From the NCBI GenBank assembly GCA_900769095.1, contig CAAGFH010000159.1:1-17921 (forward strand): a stretch of DNA of 17,921 nt, in the 5' to 3' direction. This DNA is from Methanobacteriaceae archaeon (GTDB lineage Archaea > Methanobacteriota > Methanobacteria > Methanobacteriales > Methanobacteriaceae). The notes under the pieces were generated by a model. It worked only from the letters and a program-made list of their open reading frames with translations, was not told where the DNA came from and made no database searches. The position numbers were made by a program, and so were the translations under genes. Shown one piece after another: positions 1 through 7,622 of this stretch. The number at the start of each line of letters is the position of its first letter. The first letter of the stretch is position 1.

Positions 1-48
1 GACACCATCCATCTCTCTTTTTATGATTCTTCTCAATTGAAGAGTCAT
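1..48 (-). CDS. 5' fragment of an unknown gene leaving the window
   Basis: Reading leftward from an ATG at 46-48 gives 16 open codons (MTLQLRRIIKREMDGV) that run off the window edge. The residues are basic and look coding, and the AT-rich gap to the TctA-like gene at 144 would suit a divergent promoter. A weak purine-rich stretch (GAGAG) lies just upstream of the ATG. I do not recognise the family from so few residues. The gene could also be a chance open frame, so confidence is low. Confidence 0.35.
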   Translation of the reverse strand, partial: MTLQLRRIIKREMDGV

Positions 49-143
49 AATATCTCTCTTTATTTCTAAATTTTATTAAATCAATTAAATTTTCTCGTTT
101 TACTTAAACAAAGCTTAAATTACAGTTTGATTAATTAATAGCT

Positions 144-1397
144 ATGATAGAACTAGTAATTGCATGTTTTATAGGAATATTAATTGGAACAACAACAGGT
201 TTAATACCAGGAATACATGTTAATACAGCAGGAGCAATACTGTTTGCATCATCAGCCTTTTTATTATCTCAAGTTTCAGCCGAATTTCTTTGTGTTTTAA
301 TGGTTTCAATGTCAATAGCTCACGCACTGATTGAATTTGTACCTTCAATGCTTTTAGGAGTTCCACAGGAAGGAACCGCAACATCAATACTTCCAGGTCA
401 CAGAATGGTACTGGAAGGGCGATCAAAAGAAGTAATCAGAATTGTATCAGTAGGAGGATTTGGAGCAATCTTAGTCACAATAATAATGCTTCCAATCTTT
501 TCAATAGCCCTACCATTTTTACATGGAATTTTAAAGCCATACACATGGATAATTCTTCTTGTAGCTTCAATTTACCTGACATATAACCTAACAGGCAATT
601 TTAGAGACTTTTTATGGTCACTACTTTTATTCATATTATCCGGAGTTTTAGGATGGATTACCTTTCAAACACCCATATCCTCAGGAGTTACATTAATGTG
701 TACATTCTCCGGGCTTTTTGGAATAAGTACAATATTATTTAGCTTAAATGACTCATCGACACTGCCTGCACAAAACCCATTTTACACATTAAATCTTGAT
801 TATAATAAATTCAAAAGCATTTTTGCCGGAGGAATAACCGGAGCAATTTTAGGATTTCTTCCAGGATTTGGACCTGCACAGGGAACAATAATAGCACAAG
901 CTGCAAGTGGAACAAATGATAATGAAGATGACGATACAGTAAATTTCCTGCTTGCAACATCAGGACTTAACATTTCCGATTGTCTTTTTTCTTTAATTGC
1001 AATATACATTATTGGAAATCCTAGAAGTGGAATTGCAGTTTATATGTCTTACTTGATTTCAGAAATGAATATTAATCATCTTGCAATCTTTATTTTTGCA
1101 TCACTTCTTGCAGTGTCTGTTTCACTGGCATTGTCTTTAAAATTAGGAGATTCATTTTCTAAAATAATGAGAATGGTTGATTATAAAAAATTGTCAATTG
1201 GGGTTATTTTACTTCAGATTGTAATATTGTATGTGTTTATCTTTTATTATGAAGCACCTGTGGTTTATATGACAATTGCACTCATTACCTCAACTGCTCT
1301 TGGAATGCTTCCACACTATATTGGTGTTGGAAAATCCCATTTAATGGGTGTTTTGATAATTCCTGCAATTGTAATTTATATGAAAATGTTTATTTAA
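144..1397 (+). CDS. TctA-like (DUF112 type) multi-pass membrane protein
   Basis: This is a 417-residue, strongly hydrophobic protein with about ten membrane segments. Two inverted-repeat-like signatures, GTTTGLIPGIHVN (residues 15-27, P22-G23) and GAILGFLPGFGPAQG (from residue 233, P240-G241), match the duplicated glycine/proline core of the TctA family, the large channel subunit of tripartite tricarboxylate transporters. Bacterial TctA works with TctB and the periplasmic binder TctC; neither is visible here. It therefore looks like the solitary archaeal branch of the family, whose substrate is unknown. The ATG at 144 has no clear Shine-Dalgarno site and may give a short-leader or leaderless message. 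It is convergent with the methyltransferase gene, with 4 nt between the two stops. Family assignment is fairly secure; transport function is inference. Confidence 0.8.
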   Translation: MIELVIACFIGILIGTTTGLIPGIHVNTAGAILFASSAFLLSQVSAEFLCVLMVSMSIAHALIEFVPSMLLGVPQEGTATSILPGHRMVLEGRSKEVIRIVSVGGFGAILVTIIMLPIFSIALPFLHGILKPYTWIILLVASIYLTYNLTGNFRDFLWSLLLFILSGVLGWITFQTPISSGVTLMCTFSGLFGISTILFSLNDSSTLPAQNPFYTLNLDYNKFKSIFAGGITGAILGFLPGFGPAQGTIIAQAASGTNDNEDDDTVNFLLATSGLNISDCLFSLIAIYIIGNPRSGIAVYMSYLISEMNINHLAIFIFASLLAVSVSLALSLKLGDSFSKIMRMVDYKKLSIGVILLQIVILYVFIFYYEAPVVYMTIALITSTALGMLPHYIGVGKSHLMGVLIIPAIVIYMKMFI

Positions 1398-1433
1398 TAG
1401 CTTAGATAACTACTACATTATCAGCTATTTTTT
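1396..1433 (+). terminator. Probable terminator of the TctA-like gene
   Basis: A 7-bp perfect stem AATAGCT (1396-1402) / AGCTATT (1423-1429) with a 20-nt loop runs into a T6 tract at 1428-1433. It begins in the TAA of the TctA-like gene and lies over the last codons of the convergent methyltransferase gene. The long loop weakens the call; the T tract alone could terminate in archaea. Confidence 0.4.
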
Positions 1434-2298
1434 CTGCTTTTTTTACAATTTCAGAAGTGTCTGCTCCAGGATATGCATCTACAATACATAAATCCACATG
1501 TTCAACATCCAAATCTTCAAAGGATTCATTAAATACTTCAAAACCATCTTCTATGTTGTTGAGTTTTAGGTTTTTATTTAAGTTTTCAATCATTTCAGGA
1601 TTTATATCATTAAATATTACATTTTCAAATCCGTATTTTTTAAGATAAATCCCTAAAGCACCAAGACCACACATTGCATCAATAGCTACGCCTTTTTTGA
1701 TATTGTTATTGTCTAAATAATTATGTAATCTTAGTAATTTTTCCTCAATAGTCATTGCTACTTCAATATGGTGTTTTGACTGATTTTTTACTAAAATTAT
1801 TTTCTCATCAATTAGTGTTCTCATAACATTAATCTGTTCATCATCACCAACAAGAAGTTCAAAGTGATTAATTTGAGAATCCTTGTCAAACTGACCAATA
1901 TTTTCCTGTGGAGATCCTTTTAAAACACATTTTACTTCAGGAACTTCATTAACTAATTTTAAAGCAACATCTGAGTTGAAATCCGGATGAAGCAATATTA
2001 ATGTATCCTCACCAATAAATTGAGGGTTTAGATTACTGTAGTAGAATTCTGATAATGGTACTGGAGTATTGTGCCTTAATGTTGCAGTTTCAGGAACAAT
2101 TTTTCCTTCAATCATTACTTTTAGTATATGGCTCATTACAATATCAAGAGGTCTTTTTCCACACTCACACCTCATGTAATCGCCATCAAGTTTATCAAAA
2201 TCAATTAATTCAGCTAAAGGATTGAATTTTTTTATTTGAACATCCTTACAATTGCTACAATAGTCCAATGCATTTATCTTTTCATCTAAATCTATCAT
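1402..2298 (-). CDS. Zinc-ribbon class I SAM-dependent methyltransferase
   Basis: The protein is 298 residues from the ATG at 2298, supported by a GGTG Shine-Dalgarno at 2305-2308; a TTG at 2310 would add four residues but lacks support. The N-terminus carries a CxxC/CxC set (C14, C17, C44, C46), probably a zinc ribbon. The C-terminal third is a Rossmann methyltransferase: motif I AIDAMCGLGALGIYL (205-219), the acidic loop FNDINPE (229-235) and a motif-IV-like VDAYPG (273-278). FNDINPE resembles Trm5/Met-10-type enzymes, so tRNA or protein methylation is possible, but the middle domain does not let me name a substrate. It is divergent from the broken symporter gene and transcribed from its own TATA box near 2337. 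Confidence 0.75.
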   Translation of the reverse strand: MIDLDEKINALDYCSNCKDVQIKKFNPLAELIDFDKLDGDYMRCECGKRPLDIVMSHILKVMIEGKIVPETATLRHNTPVPLSEFYYSNLNPQFIGEDTLILLHPDFNSDVALKLVNEVPEVKCVLKGSPQENIGQFDKDSQINHFELLVGDDEQINVMRTLIDEKIILVKNQSKHHIEVAMTIEEKLLRLHNYLDNNNIKKGVAIDAMCGLGALGIYLKKYGFENVIFNDINPEMIENLNKNLKLNNIEDGFEVFNESFEDLDVEHVDLCIVDAYPGADTSEIVKKAEKIADNVVVI

Positions 2299-2331
2299 AT
2301 AAAACACCAATATTTAATTGTTTATTGTTGC

Positions 2332-2342
2332 TTTTTTATAAT
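2332..2342 (-). promoter_or_regulatory. TATA box of the methyltransferase gene
   Basis: The minus-strand sequence ATTATAAAAAA is centred about 26 nt from a predicted start near 2311, leaving a leader of about 13 nt that contains the GGTG Shine-Dalgarno. Position and sequence fit archaeal TATA boxes; not tested. Confidence 0.45.
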
Positions 2343-2459
2343 GATTATGGATTTTAAATATTATTAAATATCAAAAAAAAAGTATGTATGATAAGAATAC
2401 CTTTATTTTAAAAAAACTAACTACTTCTTTTCATATACAACTAATAAAGGAGGCCATAT

Positions 2460-3988
2460 ATGAATAACCAGGTTAAAGATAACACCAAATCATTTGACCA
2501 TTATCGCCGTATGATTGGTCTTATTGAGGCCCACTACTTGCTATTTTAGTGTTTTTAACACCAATCTCAGGTATTAACATGGCTGCTCATAAGCTATTGG
2601 CAATTATGGTGTTTGTTTCATGTTGGTGGATTACAGAACCAATTCCAATCCCTGTTACTTCACTTATAGGCCCAACGTTAGCTGTTGTAACTGGAGTAGT
2701 AAATGTAAATGATGCTTTCAGTTCCTTTGCAAATCCTATGATTTTCCTTTTTATTGGAGGATTCATTATGGCTGCTGCAATGATGAAACATGGACTTGAT
2801 AAAAGATTCGCTTATTGGTTATTATCCCGCAGATGGGTCGGTTCAAACCCTAAACGTATCTTAATCGTTATTGGTATTGCAGCATGTCTTTGTTCAGGTT
2901 GGATTAGTAACACAGCAACTGCTGCTATGATGCTTCCTATTTGTGTAGGACTTTTGGAGCTAATTAAAGAAATGTTTGCAGCAAACGGAAGAGATATTGA
3001 TTTAAACAACTACAAATAAGCAACAGGTTTAATGTTGATGACTGCATATTCCTGCTCAATTGGTGGTGTATTAACTCCTATCGGAACACCTCCAAACACA
3101 ATAATGCTTAGTTTTTTACATGACATGGCTAAAGTCAACATTTCCTTTTTTGAATGGATGACTTGGGGATTTATTGCAATGGCATTATACTTTGTTCTTA
3201 CTTATATTGTAATTTCACGTTTCTTCCCTGCAGATGTTAAGGAAATTGAAGGAGCTAAAGAATATATCAGTGCAAAACGTGCAGAACTTGGAAAATGGAC
3301 AAAAGCTCAAAAAAACACATTATTCTGTTTTATGCTTGCAGTTACCCTTTGGGTATTACCCGGAGTATTATCAATAGCTCTTGGAAATGATCATCCAATA
3401 ACCCAGACTTATAATCAGTTAATTCCTGAATCCATTGCTTCAATGCTTGGAGCTTTGCTTTTATTCATAATTCCGACCAATATAAGAAAACATGAAGTTA
3501 CTCTTAACTGGGAAGAAGCAAAAGAAGGAATTGAATGGGGAACTTTAATCTTATTTGGTGGAGGTCTTGCTCTTGGAAGTATGATGTATAAAGTAGGTCT
3601 TTCCAAATGGTTTGGAGATGCAATTGTAGGATTCTTAGGTGGAACACCAACATTATTCGAGTTAATCTTGATTTTCTCATTATTAGCACTTTTCCTCTCA
3701 GAGCTTACAAGTCACACTGCAGCAACAAACATGATTGGTCCTCTTGCAATTACAACCGCAATGACTGCTGGAATTAATCCTATTCCAGTTGCAGTAGCTA
3801 TTGCACTTGCATCATCTTTAGGATTTGTCCTTCCTGTGTCAACACCGCCAAATGCGATATTCTATTCATCAGGAAAAATACCAATTACTAAGATGATTAA
3901 GACGGGAATTTTCATTGATATAATAGGTATTCTTTGCATAACAATTCCATTAGTAATGTTCTTTGTTACTTGGATACTTGGAATATAA
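2460..3988 (+). pseudogene. Broken DASS/SLC13-family anion symporter
   Basis: A strong Shine-Dalgarno (AAAGGAGG, about 2445-2452) precedes the ATG at 2460, which opens a frame ending at TAG 2547-2549 after 29 codons. The continuation (GPLLAILVFLTPISG) is in another frame from 2528, so one base is missing around 2525-2529. That frame then meets TAA at 3017-3019 and resumes in the same frame with ATGLMLMTAYSCSIGG. Joined up, it is a roughly 509-residue DASS transporter: the WWITEPIPIPVT motif, SNT motif (SNTATAAMMLP), a matching SHTAATNM in the second half, and paired GTPPN / STPPN hairpin loops. Intact relatives use a sodium gradient to import di- or tricarboxylates or sulfate. Both lesions leave otherwise clean coding sequence, so this is a very recent pseudogene or two sequence errors. 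The internal GTG 2549 and ATG 3032 lack Shine-Dalgarno sites, arguing against separate functional genes. Confidence 0.85.
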
Positions 3989-3993
3989 ACACA

Positions 3994-4025
3994 GAGCCTT
4001 TAATTAGGCTCACCATCTTTTTTTT
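3994..4025 (+). terminator. Hairpin plus T8 terminator of the symporter locus
   Basis: GAGCCT (3994-3999) and AGGCTC (4006-4011) form a perfect 6-bp stem around a TTAATT loop, followed by a T8 run at 4018-4025. It begins 5 nt after the symporter stop. Intrinsic-type hairpins are optional in archaea, but the T tract fits the known requirement. Confidence 0.6.
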
Positions 4026-4084
4026 ACTCTAAAAAACCATTATTGCCATTTAATTGTAATTTTGATGTCAAAAGTAATAAAAAC

Positions 4085-4091
4085 TATATAA
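4085..4091 (+). promoter_or_regulatory. TATA box of the tadA-like operon
   Basis: TATATAA lies 52 nt before the ATG at 4143, predicting a start near 4114 and a leader of about 29 nt. It is followed directly by a 13-bp palindrome. Confidence 0.5.
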
Positions 4092-4092
4092 G

Positions 4093-4105
4093 TTAGTATT
4101 ACTAA
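4093..4105. promoter_or_regulatory. Palindrome next to the tadA TATA box (possible operator)
   Basis: TTAGTA-T-TACTAA is a perfect inverted repeat of 6-bp arms around one base, starting 2 nt after the TATA box. A repressor bound here would block preinitiation-complex assembly. AT-rich DNA makes short palindromes common, so the role is inference. Confidence 0.35.
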
Positions 4106-4142
4106 TCTGTATTTGTAACTAAAAATCGCCATTGGTGAAAAT

Positions 4143-5540
4143 ATGGACAAAGACATAATACCACAATATAACATCACAAAACAAAATTACACCACAAAAG
4201 AAAAAGAACTGCTTGGAGAAATACGGGAAAATCTTGTTGACTTAGCAATATCAACTGGTGAAAATATTCAGGCAAACGAAGAGAAGTTATTAAATAACAT
4301 TAAGAGCTTTTTATTTGATAGGTTAGATGATGTTCCTATTGAATACATAAACAAACTATCAAGGAAAATACTTCGAGACATTGCAGGATATGGAGAAATT
4401 GATCCACTAATCCAGGATGATGATTTAGAAGAAATCATGATTATTGGAATAAATAAACCAGTTTTTGTTTATCATCGCTCTTACGGGATGATGAAAACAA
4501 ATATTACATTTACCAATGAACAGGACCTTCTGGATTTAATTGACACAATTGCAAGACAGATTAACCGTCGCATCGACCAGGAATCACCAATTTTAGATGG
4601 CAGATTAACAGACGGATCAAGAATAAACGCCACAATACCACCAATATCTGCTGACGGACCCTCACTTACAATAAGAAAATTTAGAAAAGACCCATTTACA
4701 ATCGTTGATTTGATAAATTCAAAAACAATATCTGTTGAACTTGCAGCGTTCTTCTGGCTTTGTTTTGACGGATTAGGAGTCAAATCAGCAAATGCAATAA
4801 TTTCTGGAGGAACCAGCTCCGGAAAAACAACTACACTAAATGCTCTTTCAGCCTTCATCAACCCAAGTGAGAGAATAATCACCATTGAAGATACATTAGA
4901 ACTGCAAATACCTCATGAACACGTTATTCGAATGGAAACAAGAGTAGCAAATGTTGAAAACAAAGGAGAGTTAACAATGAATGATTTAGTAAAAAACTCC
5001 CTTAGACAACGTCCGGATAGAATAATTGTCGGAGAAGTAAGAGCCGAGGAAGCAATAACACTATTTACCGCACTTAACACAGGACATTCAGGATTTGGAA
5101 CTCTACATTCAAATGATGCAAGAGAAACAATAACAAGACTTACAAATGAACCAATGTCAGTACCTGAAATAATGATACAGGCAATTGACTTTATTATAAT
5201 GCAAAACAGAATTTACACACCATCTGGAAAGTCCTTTAGAAGAATCAGTGAAGTAGCAGAAGTTGTGGGAATTGAAGAAGGAGTAGTTCAACTAAATAAG
5301 ATTTTTCAGTGGACTCCAGAAACAGATACAATTGATAATGTAAGCATTACAAGTAAAACACTCTCACAAATTGCCAATTTAAGTGGAAAATCAATGAATG
5401 AATTGTATCATGAAATTGAAAAACGGGAAATGGTTTTAAGCCATATGGTGAGAAACAATATCCGTTCGGTTAGTGAGGTAAATAACATTTTAGAGAGATA
5501 TTACAAAAATCCTGAAGAGATTTTAAATGAAATAAGGTGA
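4143..5540 (+). CDS. tadA: TadA/CpaF-type secretion or pilus-assembly ATPase
   Basis: This 465-residue cytoplasmic ATPase belongs to the type II/IV secretion (VirB11/PilB/TadA) superfamily, which powers assembly of archaeal type IV-like pili or related filaments. Visible motifs are Walker [10 protein letters not shown] (222-230, K228), an Asp box (ITIEDTLEL), an atypical Walker B region [10 protein letters not shown] (G297-E298) and a His box containing GTLHSNDA. An N-terminal domain of about 180 residues precedes the core, as in CpaF/TadA. The start is supported by GGTGA at 4134-4138, 5 nt before the ATG. Its stop codon overlaps the Shine-Dalgarno of the TadC-like gene, so the two are translationally linked. 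No prepilin or prepilin peptidase is nearby. The family is secure; which filament it serves is unknown. Confidence 0.88.
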   Translation: MDKDIIPQYNITKQNYTTKEKELLGEIRENLVDLAISTGENIQANEEKLLNNIKSFLFDRLDDVPIEYINKLSRKILRDIAGYGEIDPLIQDDDLEEIMIIGINKPVFVYHRSYGMMKTNITFTNEQDLLDLIDTIARQINRRIDQESPILDGRLTDGSRINATIPPISADGPSLTIRKFRKDPFTIVDLINSKTISVELAAFFWLCFDGLGVKSANAIISGGTSSGKTTTLNALSAFINPSERIITIEDTLELQIPHEHVIRMETRVANVENKGELTMNDLVKNSLRQRPDRIIVGEVRAEEAITLFTALNTGHSGFGTLHSNDARETITRLTNEPMSVPEIMIQAIDFIIMQNRIYTPSGKSFRRISEVAEVVGIEEGVVQLNKIFQWTPETDTIDNVSITSKTLSQIANLSGKSMNELYHEIEKREMVLSHMVRNNIRSVSEVNNILERYYKNPEEILNEIR

Positions 5541-5545
5541 TTTAA

Positions 5546-6379
5546 ATTATTTCAAAATTCTTTATAGCTATTGGTGATGCAGCCATTAGCTTTATTACCT
5601 TATTTAAAAAAGTACCGAATGTAAAACTCAAATCAAATGCTGTTAAAGTACATCAAAGTGAAGAGGACAAAATTAAAGAACTTCTAATAAAAAAACCAGT
5701 TGTTGGAATCGATATAGTAATTTTCATATTGTTAATCTTATACACAAGCCTTGAAATAGCTGGAATTTACGCCATACTTGTTTTAATGACCTACACATTT
5801 GTTTTTTACTATCCGCAAATCAAAAAGAATAGAATTTATGAAGATATCAATCAGGAATTGCCATATGCATTAAGACATATGGGAATTGAATTAAAATCCG
5901 GAAAAGGACTTCATGACACAATGATTACAATAAAAAATGCAAATTATGGATCCATTTCAGAAGAATTTACAAGAGTACTTGAAGAAATTAAATTTGGAAA
6001 TTCAACAGAAGATTCATTGCTTGAAATGTCTTCAAGAGTCAAATCAGATGGACTTACACGTGCAATACACCAAATAATAAGTACACTAAGAGTAGGTGGA
6101 AACCTTGCAAACAGTTTAGATATAATTGCAAAAGACATTACATTTGATATGCAGATAAAACTAAAGGAATATTCTCAAAAACTAAATTCATTTATCTTGA
6201 TTTATACATTTATTGCCATTTTAACACCAGTAATTAGTTTAATAATGTTAATGGCAGGATCAACAGTTTTAGGAGATGTAATTTCTTCAGGATTACTGTT
6301 TGTAATCTACGGATTGTTTTTCCCTTCAATTGTGATATTTATGGGAGTGTTTATTAAAAAATTAGAACCTAAAATTTAA
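5546..6379 (+). CDS. tadC: TadC-like T2SSF-domain membrane platform protein, ATT start
   Basis: The frame is open from 5546 to TAA 6377-6379 (277 residues) but has no ATG, GTG or TTG until TTG 5729. The 61 codons before that look coding (IISKFFIAIGDAA... then a basic, acidic and amphipathic stretch leading to the first membrane segment). A strong Shine-Dalgarno, GGTGAT at 5536-5541, sits 4 nt before ATT 5546 and overlaps the tadA stop, so ATT 5546 (or ATT 5549) is my start. The core is a single T2SSF domain (ELPYALRHMGIELKSGKG onward), flanked by two N-terminal and two C-terminal membrane segments. In Tad and archaeal pilus systems this protein anchors the ATPase in the membrane. Only one T2SSF copy is present, unlike two-domain PilC. 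Family secure, start inferred. Confidence 0.8.
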   Translation: MISKFFIAIGDAAISFITLFKKVPNVKLKSNAVKVHQSEEDKIKELLIKKPVVGIDIVIFILLILYTSLEIAGIYAILVLMTYTFVFYYPQIKKNRIYEDINQELPYALRHMGIELKSGKGLHDTMITIKNANYGSISEEFTRVLEEIKFGNSTEDSLLEMSSRVKSDGLTRAIHQIISTLRVGGNLANSLDIIAKDITFDMQIKLKEYSQKLNSFILIYTFIAILTPVISLIMLMAGSTVLGDVISSGLLFVIYGLFFPSIVIFMGVFIKKLEPKI

Positions 6380-6415
6380 ACAACTTTAAAAACAGTAAAT
6401 AAAACAAAAATAGAG

Positions 6416-6468
6416 TAAAAAAGAGTTATTAAAAAATAACTCTATAAAAAATTGGTATAAACCAATTT
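6416..6468 (-). terminator. Twin-hairpin terminator between convergent operons
   Basis: Two perfect hairpins lie between the convergent tadC-like and aEF-1beta genes: AGAGTTATT/AATAACTCT (6422-6443, 9-bp stem, 4-nt loop) and AAATTGGT/ACCAATTT (6449-6468, 8-bp stem, 4-nt loop). On the minus strand both are followed by T runs, so they best suit the aEF-1beta operon. The second overlaps the aEF-1beta stop codon. Confidence 0.55.
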
Positions 6469-6736
6469 ACATTAATCTTCCGACACCAGTAATTTCGATA
6501 CTAGCTACGCCGTCAATAGCTTGAACCATCTCTTCTACAGGTTCAGATCCACCTTCACCATCATCAGTGATGAATTGTAAGATAATAGCAACTAAACCGA
6601 AAGCGATTGGTTCTTCAGCCATGTCGTGGAGTTTTGCTCCTTCAGGCATGGAACTTTCAATAGTAGCTTTAATAGCATCTAAATCTACATCTGGACTGTC
6701 AGGCATAATTTTCATAGTAGTTAATACGTCACCCAT
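6467..6736 (-). CDS. ef1b: Translation elongation factor aEF-1beta
   Basis: The 89-residue protein is full length for archaeal EF-1beta, the nucleotide-exchange factor that recycles aEF-1alpha from its GDP to its GTP form. It has the characteristic small acidic alpha/beta fold: MGDVLTTMKIMPDSPDVDL at the start, the central FGLVAIILQF strand and the C-terminal SIEITGVGRLM. A GGAGG Shine-Dalgarno lies about 7 nt before the ATG, consistent with high expression. It is the last gene of the pth2-mfnE-zinc ribbon operon, 22 nt after the zinc-ribbon gene, a pairing often seen in euryarchaea. Identification is confident. Confidence 0.95.
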   Translation of the reverse strand: MGDVLTTMKIMPDSPDVDLDAIKATIESSMPEGAKLHDMAEEPIAFGLVAIILQFITDDGEGGSEPVEEMVQAIDGVASIEITGVGRLM

Positions 6737-6758
6737 TCTAATTCCTCCATATCAAAAT

Positions 6759-6920
6759 CTATGGTCCTTCGAAACCACATTCACATTTGTATGCGTGGCC
6801 AAAAGTACGACATTTTTCACATCTTGCGATTTTTGCTCCACAAATTGGGCATTCGAATTCTACGAATGTTCCAGTTAATGGAATTTCTTGTTTACATGAA
6901 ATGCATTCTACAGTTTTCAT
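6759..6920 (-). CDS. Small zinc-ribbon protein (53 aa)
   Basis: A 53-residue frame from ATG 6920 to TAG 6759-6761 encodes four cysteine pairs: C6/C9, C24/C27, C34/C37 and C46/C48, enough for two zinc ribbons. It belongs to the conserved archaeal double zinc-finger micro-proteins found beside aEF-1beta, annotated as predicted Zn-ribbon RNA-binding proteins. The Shine-Dalgarno GGTGAT is formed by the final codons and stop of mfnE, so translation is coupled. RNA binding or a ribosome-associated role is inferred from the family and the neighbour. The gene is easily missed because of its size, but the cysteine spacing and context make it convincing. Confidence 0.88.
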   Translation of the reverse strand: MKTVECISCKQEIPLTGTFVEFECPICGAKIARCEKCRTFGHAYKCECGFEGP

Positions 6921-6922
6921 TT

Positions 6923-7585
6923 TTAATCACCTATTATTTGTGTGTAATCGAAGTTATAATCATTTATATTATCATCTATTAAAGATAAAACCCTTTCAGG
7001 GTACTTCCCATTCACAACATAACAATTAGTCCCGAACTTTAATAAAAGAGTTGGTAACATTACATCAATTGATGACTCTGGAAAATTTAGCATAGTTTTT
7101 GCATCAATTTTACTTATGAATGTTGAACCTGACTCTTTAGGTTCTTGGGTATATATACCATTTACATTTGTTACTATTAAAAGGTTTGCATTTAGAAGGT
7201 GTGAAATGTAAGCTGCAATTGAATCTGAAGTTACATCCCATGAGCATTCAAAGGGATCATCTTCACGCAAGAACTTTGAAACTACAAAAATCGGAGTAAA
7301 ACCTTCATCTGAAATAGCTATTGCATCATCAATTGAATATGCTAATTTTGTAGACTCAACTTTATCATTTACAAGTTTTGCAATTATATCCATACAATCT
7401 ATTGCTGTCCAATGATTAGTTTCTTGACTAAAGTTAATTTCACTGTCGTATTTACGAATAAGATTTGCAAATTCACCACCACCCAAAACTATAAGTGAAT
7501 TGGTGTTTTCAAGTTTTTTAGCCAAATCTATTGCATAATTTGGAAATAAACTTCCCCCAATTTTAACAACCTGTTTAATGCTCAT
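6923..7585 (-). CDS. mfnE: MfnE, [5-(aminomethyl)furan-3-yl]methyl phosphate kinase
   Basis: This 220-residue amino-acid-kinase-family protein matches MfnE, which phosphorylates the aminomethylfuran phosphate intermediate to its diphosphate in methanofuran synthesis. Supporting motifs are VKIGGSL at the N-terminus (K8), GGGEFANLIRK (35-45), WDVTSDS (116-122) and YVVNGKYPERV (189-199); the last two parallel what I recall of the Methanocaldococcus enzyme. Methanofuran carries the first C1 unit of methanogenesis. I start it at ATG 7585; a GTG at 7597 would add four residues but has no Shine-Dalgarno. It lies 37 nt after pth2 and its end holds the Shine-Dalgarno of the zinc-ribbon gene. Assignment is strong but from memory of family motifs. 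Confidence 0.85.
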   Translation of the reverse strand: MSIKQVVKIGGSLFPNYAIDLAKKLENTNSLIVLGGGEFANLIRKYDSEINFSQETNHWTAIDCMDIIAKLVNDKVESTKLAYSIDDAIAISDEGFTPIFVVSKFLREDDPFECSWDVTSDSIAAYISHLLNANLLIVTNVNGIYTQEPKESGSTFISKIDAKTMLNFPESSIDVMLPTLLLKFGTNCYVVNGKYPERVLSLIDDNINDYNFDYTQIIGD

Positions 7586-7622
7586 AATTACAACCACATT
7601 TAATAAAAATAGCTATCATTAA

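Noticed and set aside
2373..2381. A9 run followed by GTAT, also seen at 17732-17744, as a repeated element
   Set aside because: The two share only a homopolymer plus four bases, which is expected by chance in AT-rich spacers.
2519..2549. Programmed ribosomal frameshift as the explanation for the broken symporter
   Set aside because: No slippery heptamer or stimulatory structure is visible at the switch point, and the separate TAA at 3017 would still block the protein.
3017..3019. Recoding of TAA to insert an amino acid such as pyrrolysine or selenocysteine
   Set aside because: Those use TAG or TGA, and no recoding element is apparent; a nonsense mutation or sequence error is simpler.
4481..4885. 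134-codon open frame antisense to the tadA-like ATPase gene
   Set aside because: It lies wholly opposite the Walker A region; the sense protein is a clear ATPase and the antisense residues match nothing known.
5729..5731. TTG 5729 as the true start of the TadC-like gene
   Set aside because: No Shine-Dalgarno, it falls inside the first membrane segment, and it discards 61 coding-like codons that follow a strong Shine-Dalgarno.
6422..6468. Twin hairpins as a CRISPR-like or mobile element remnant
   Set aside because: Position between two convergent stop codons and flanking T-runs are fully explained by termination.
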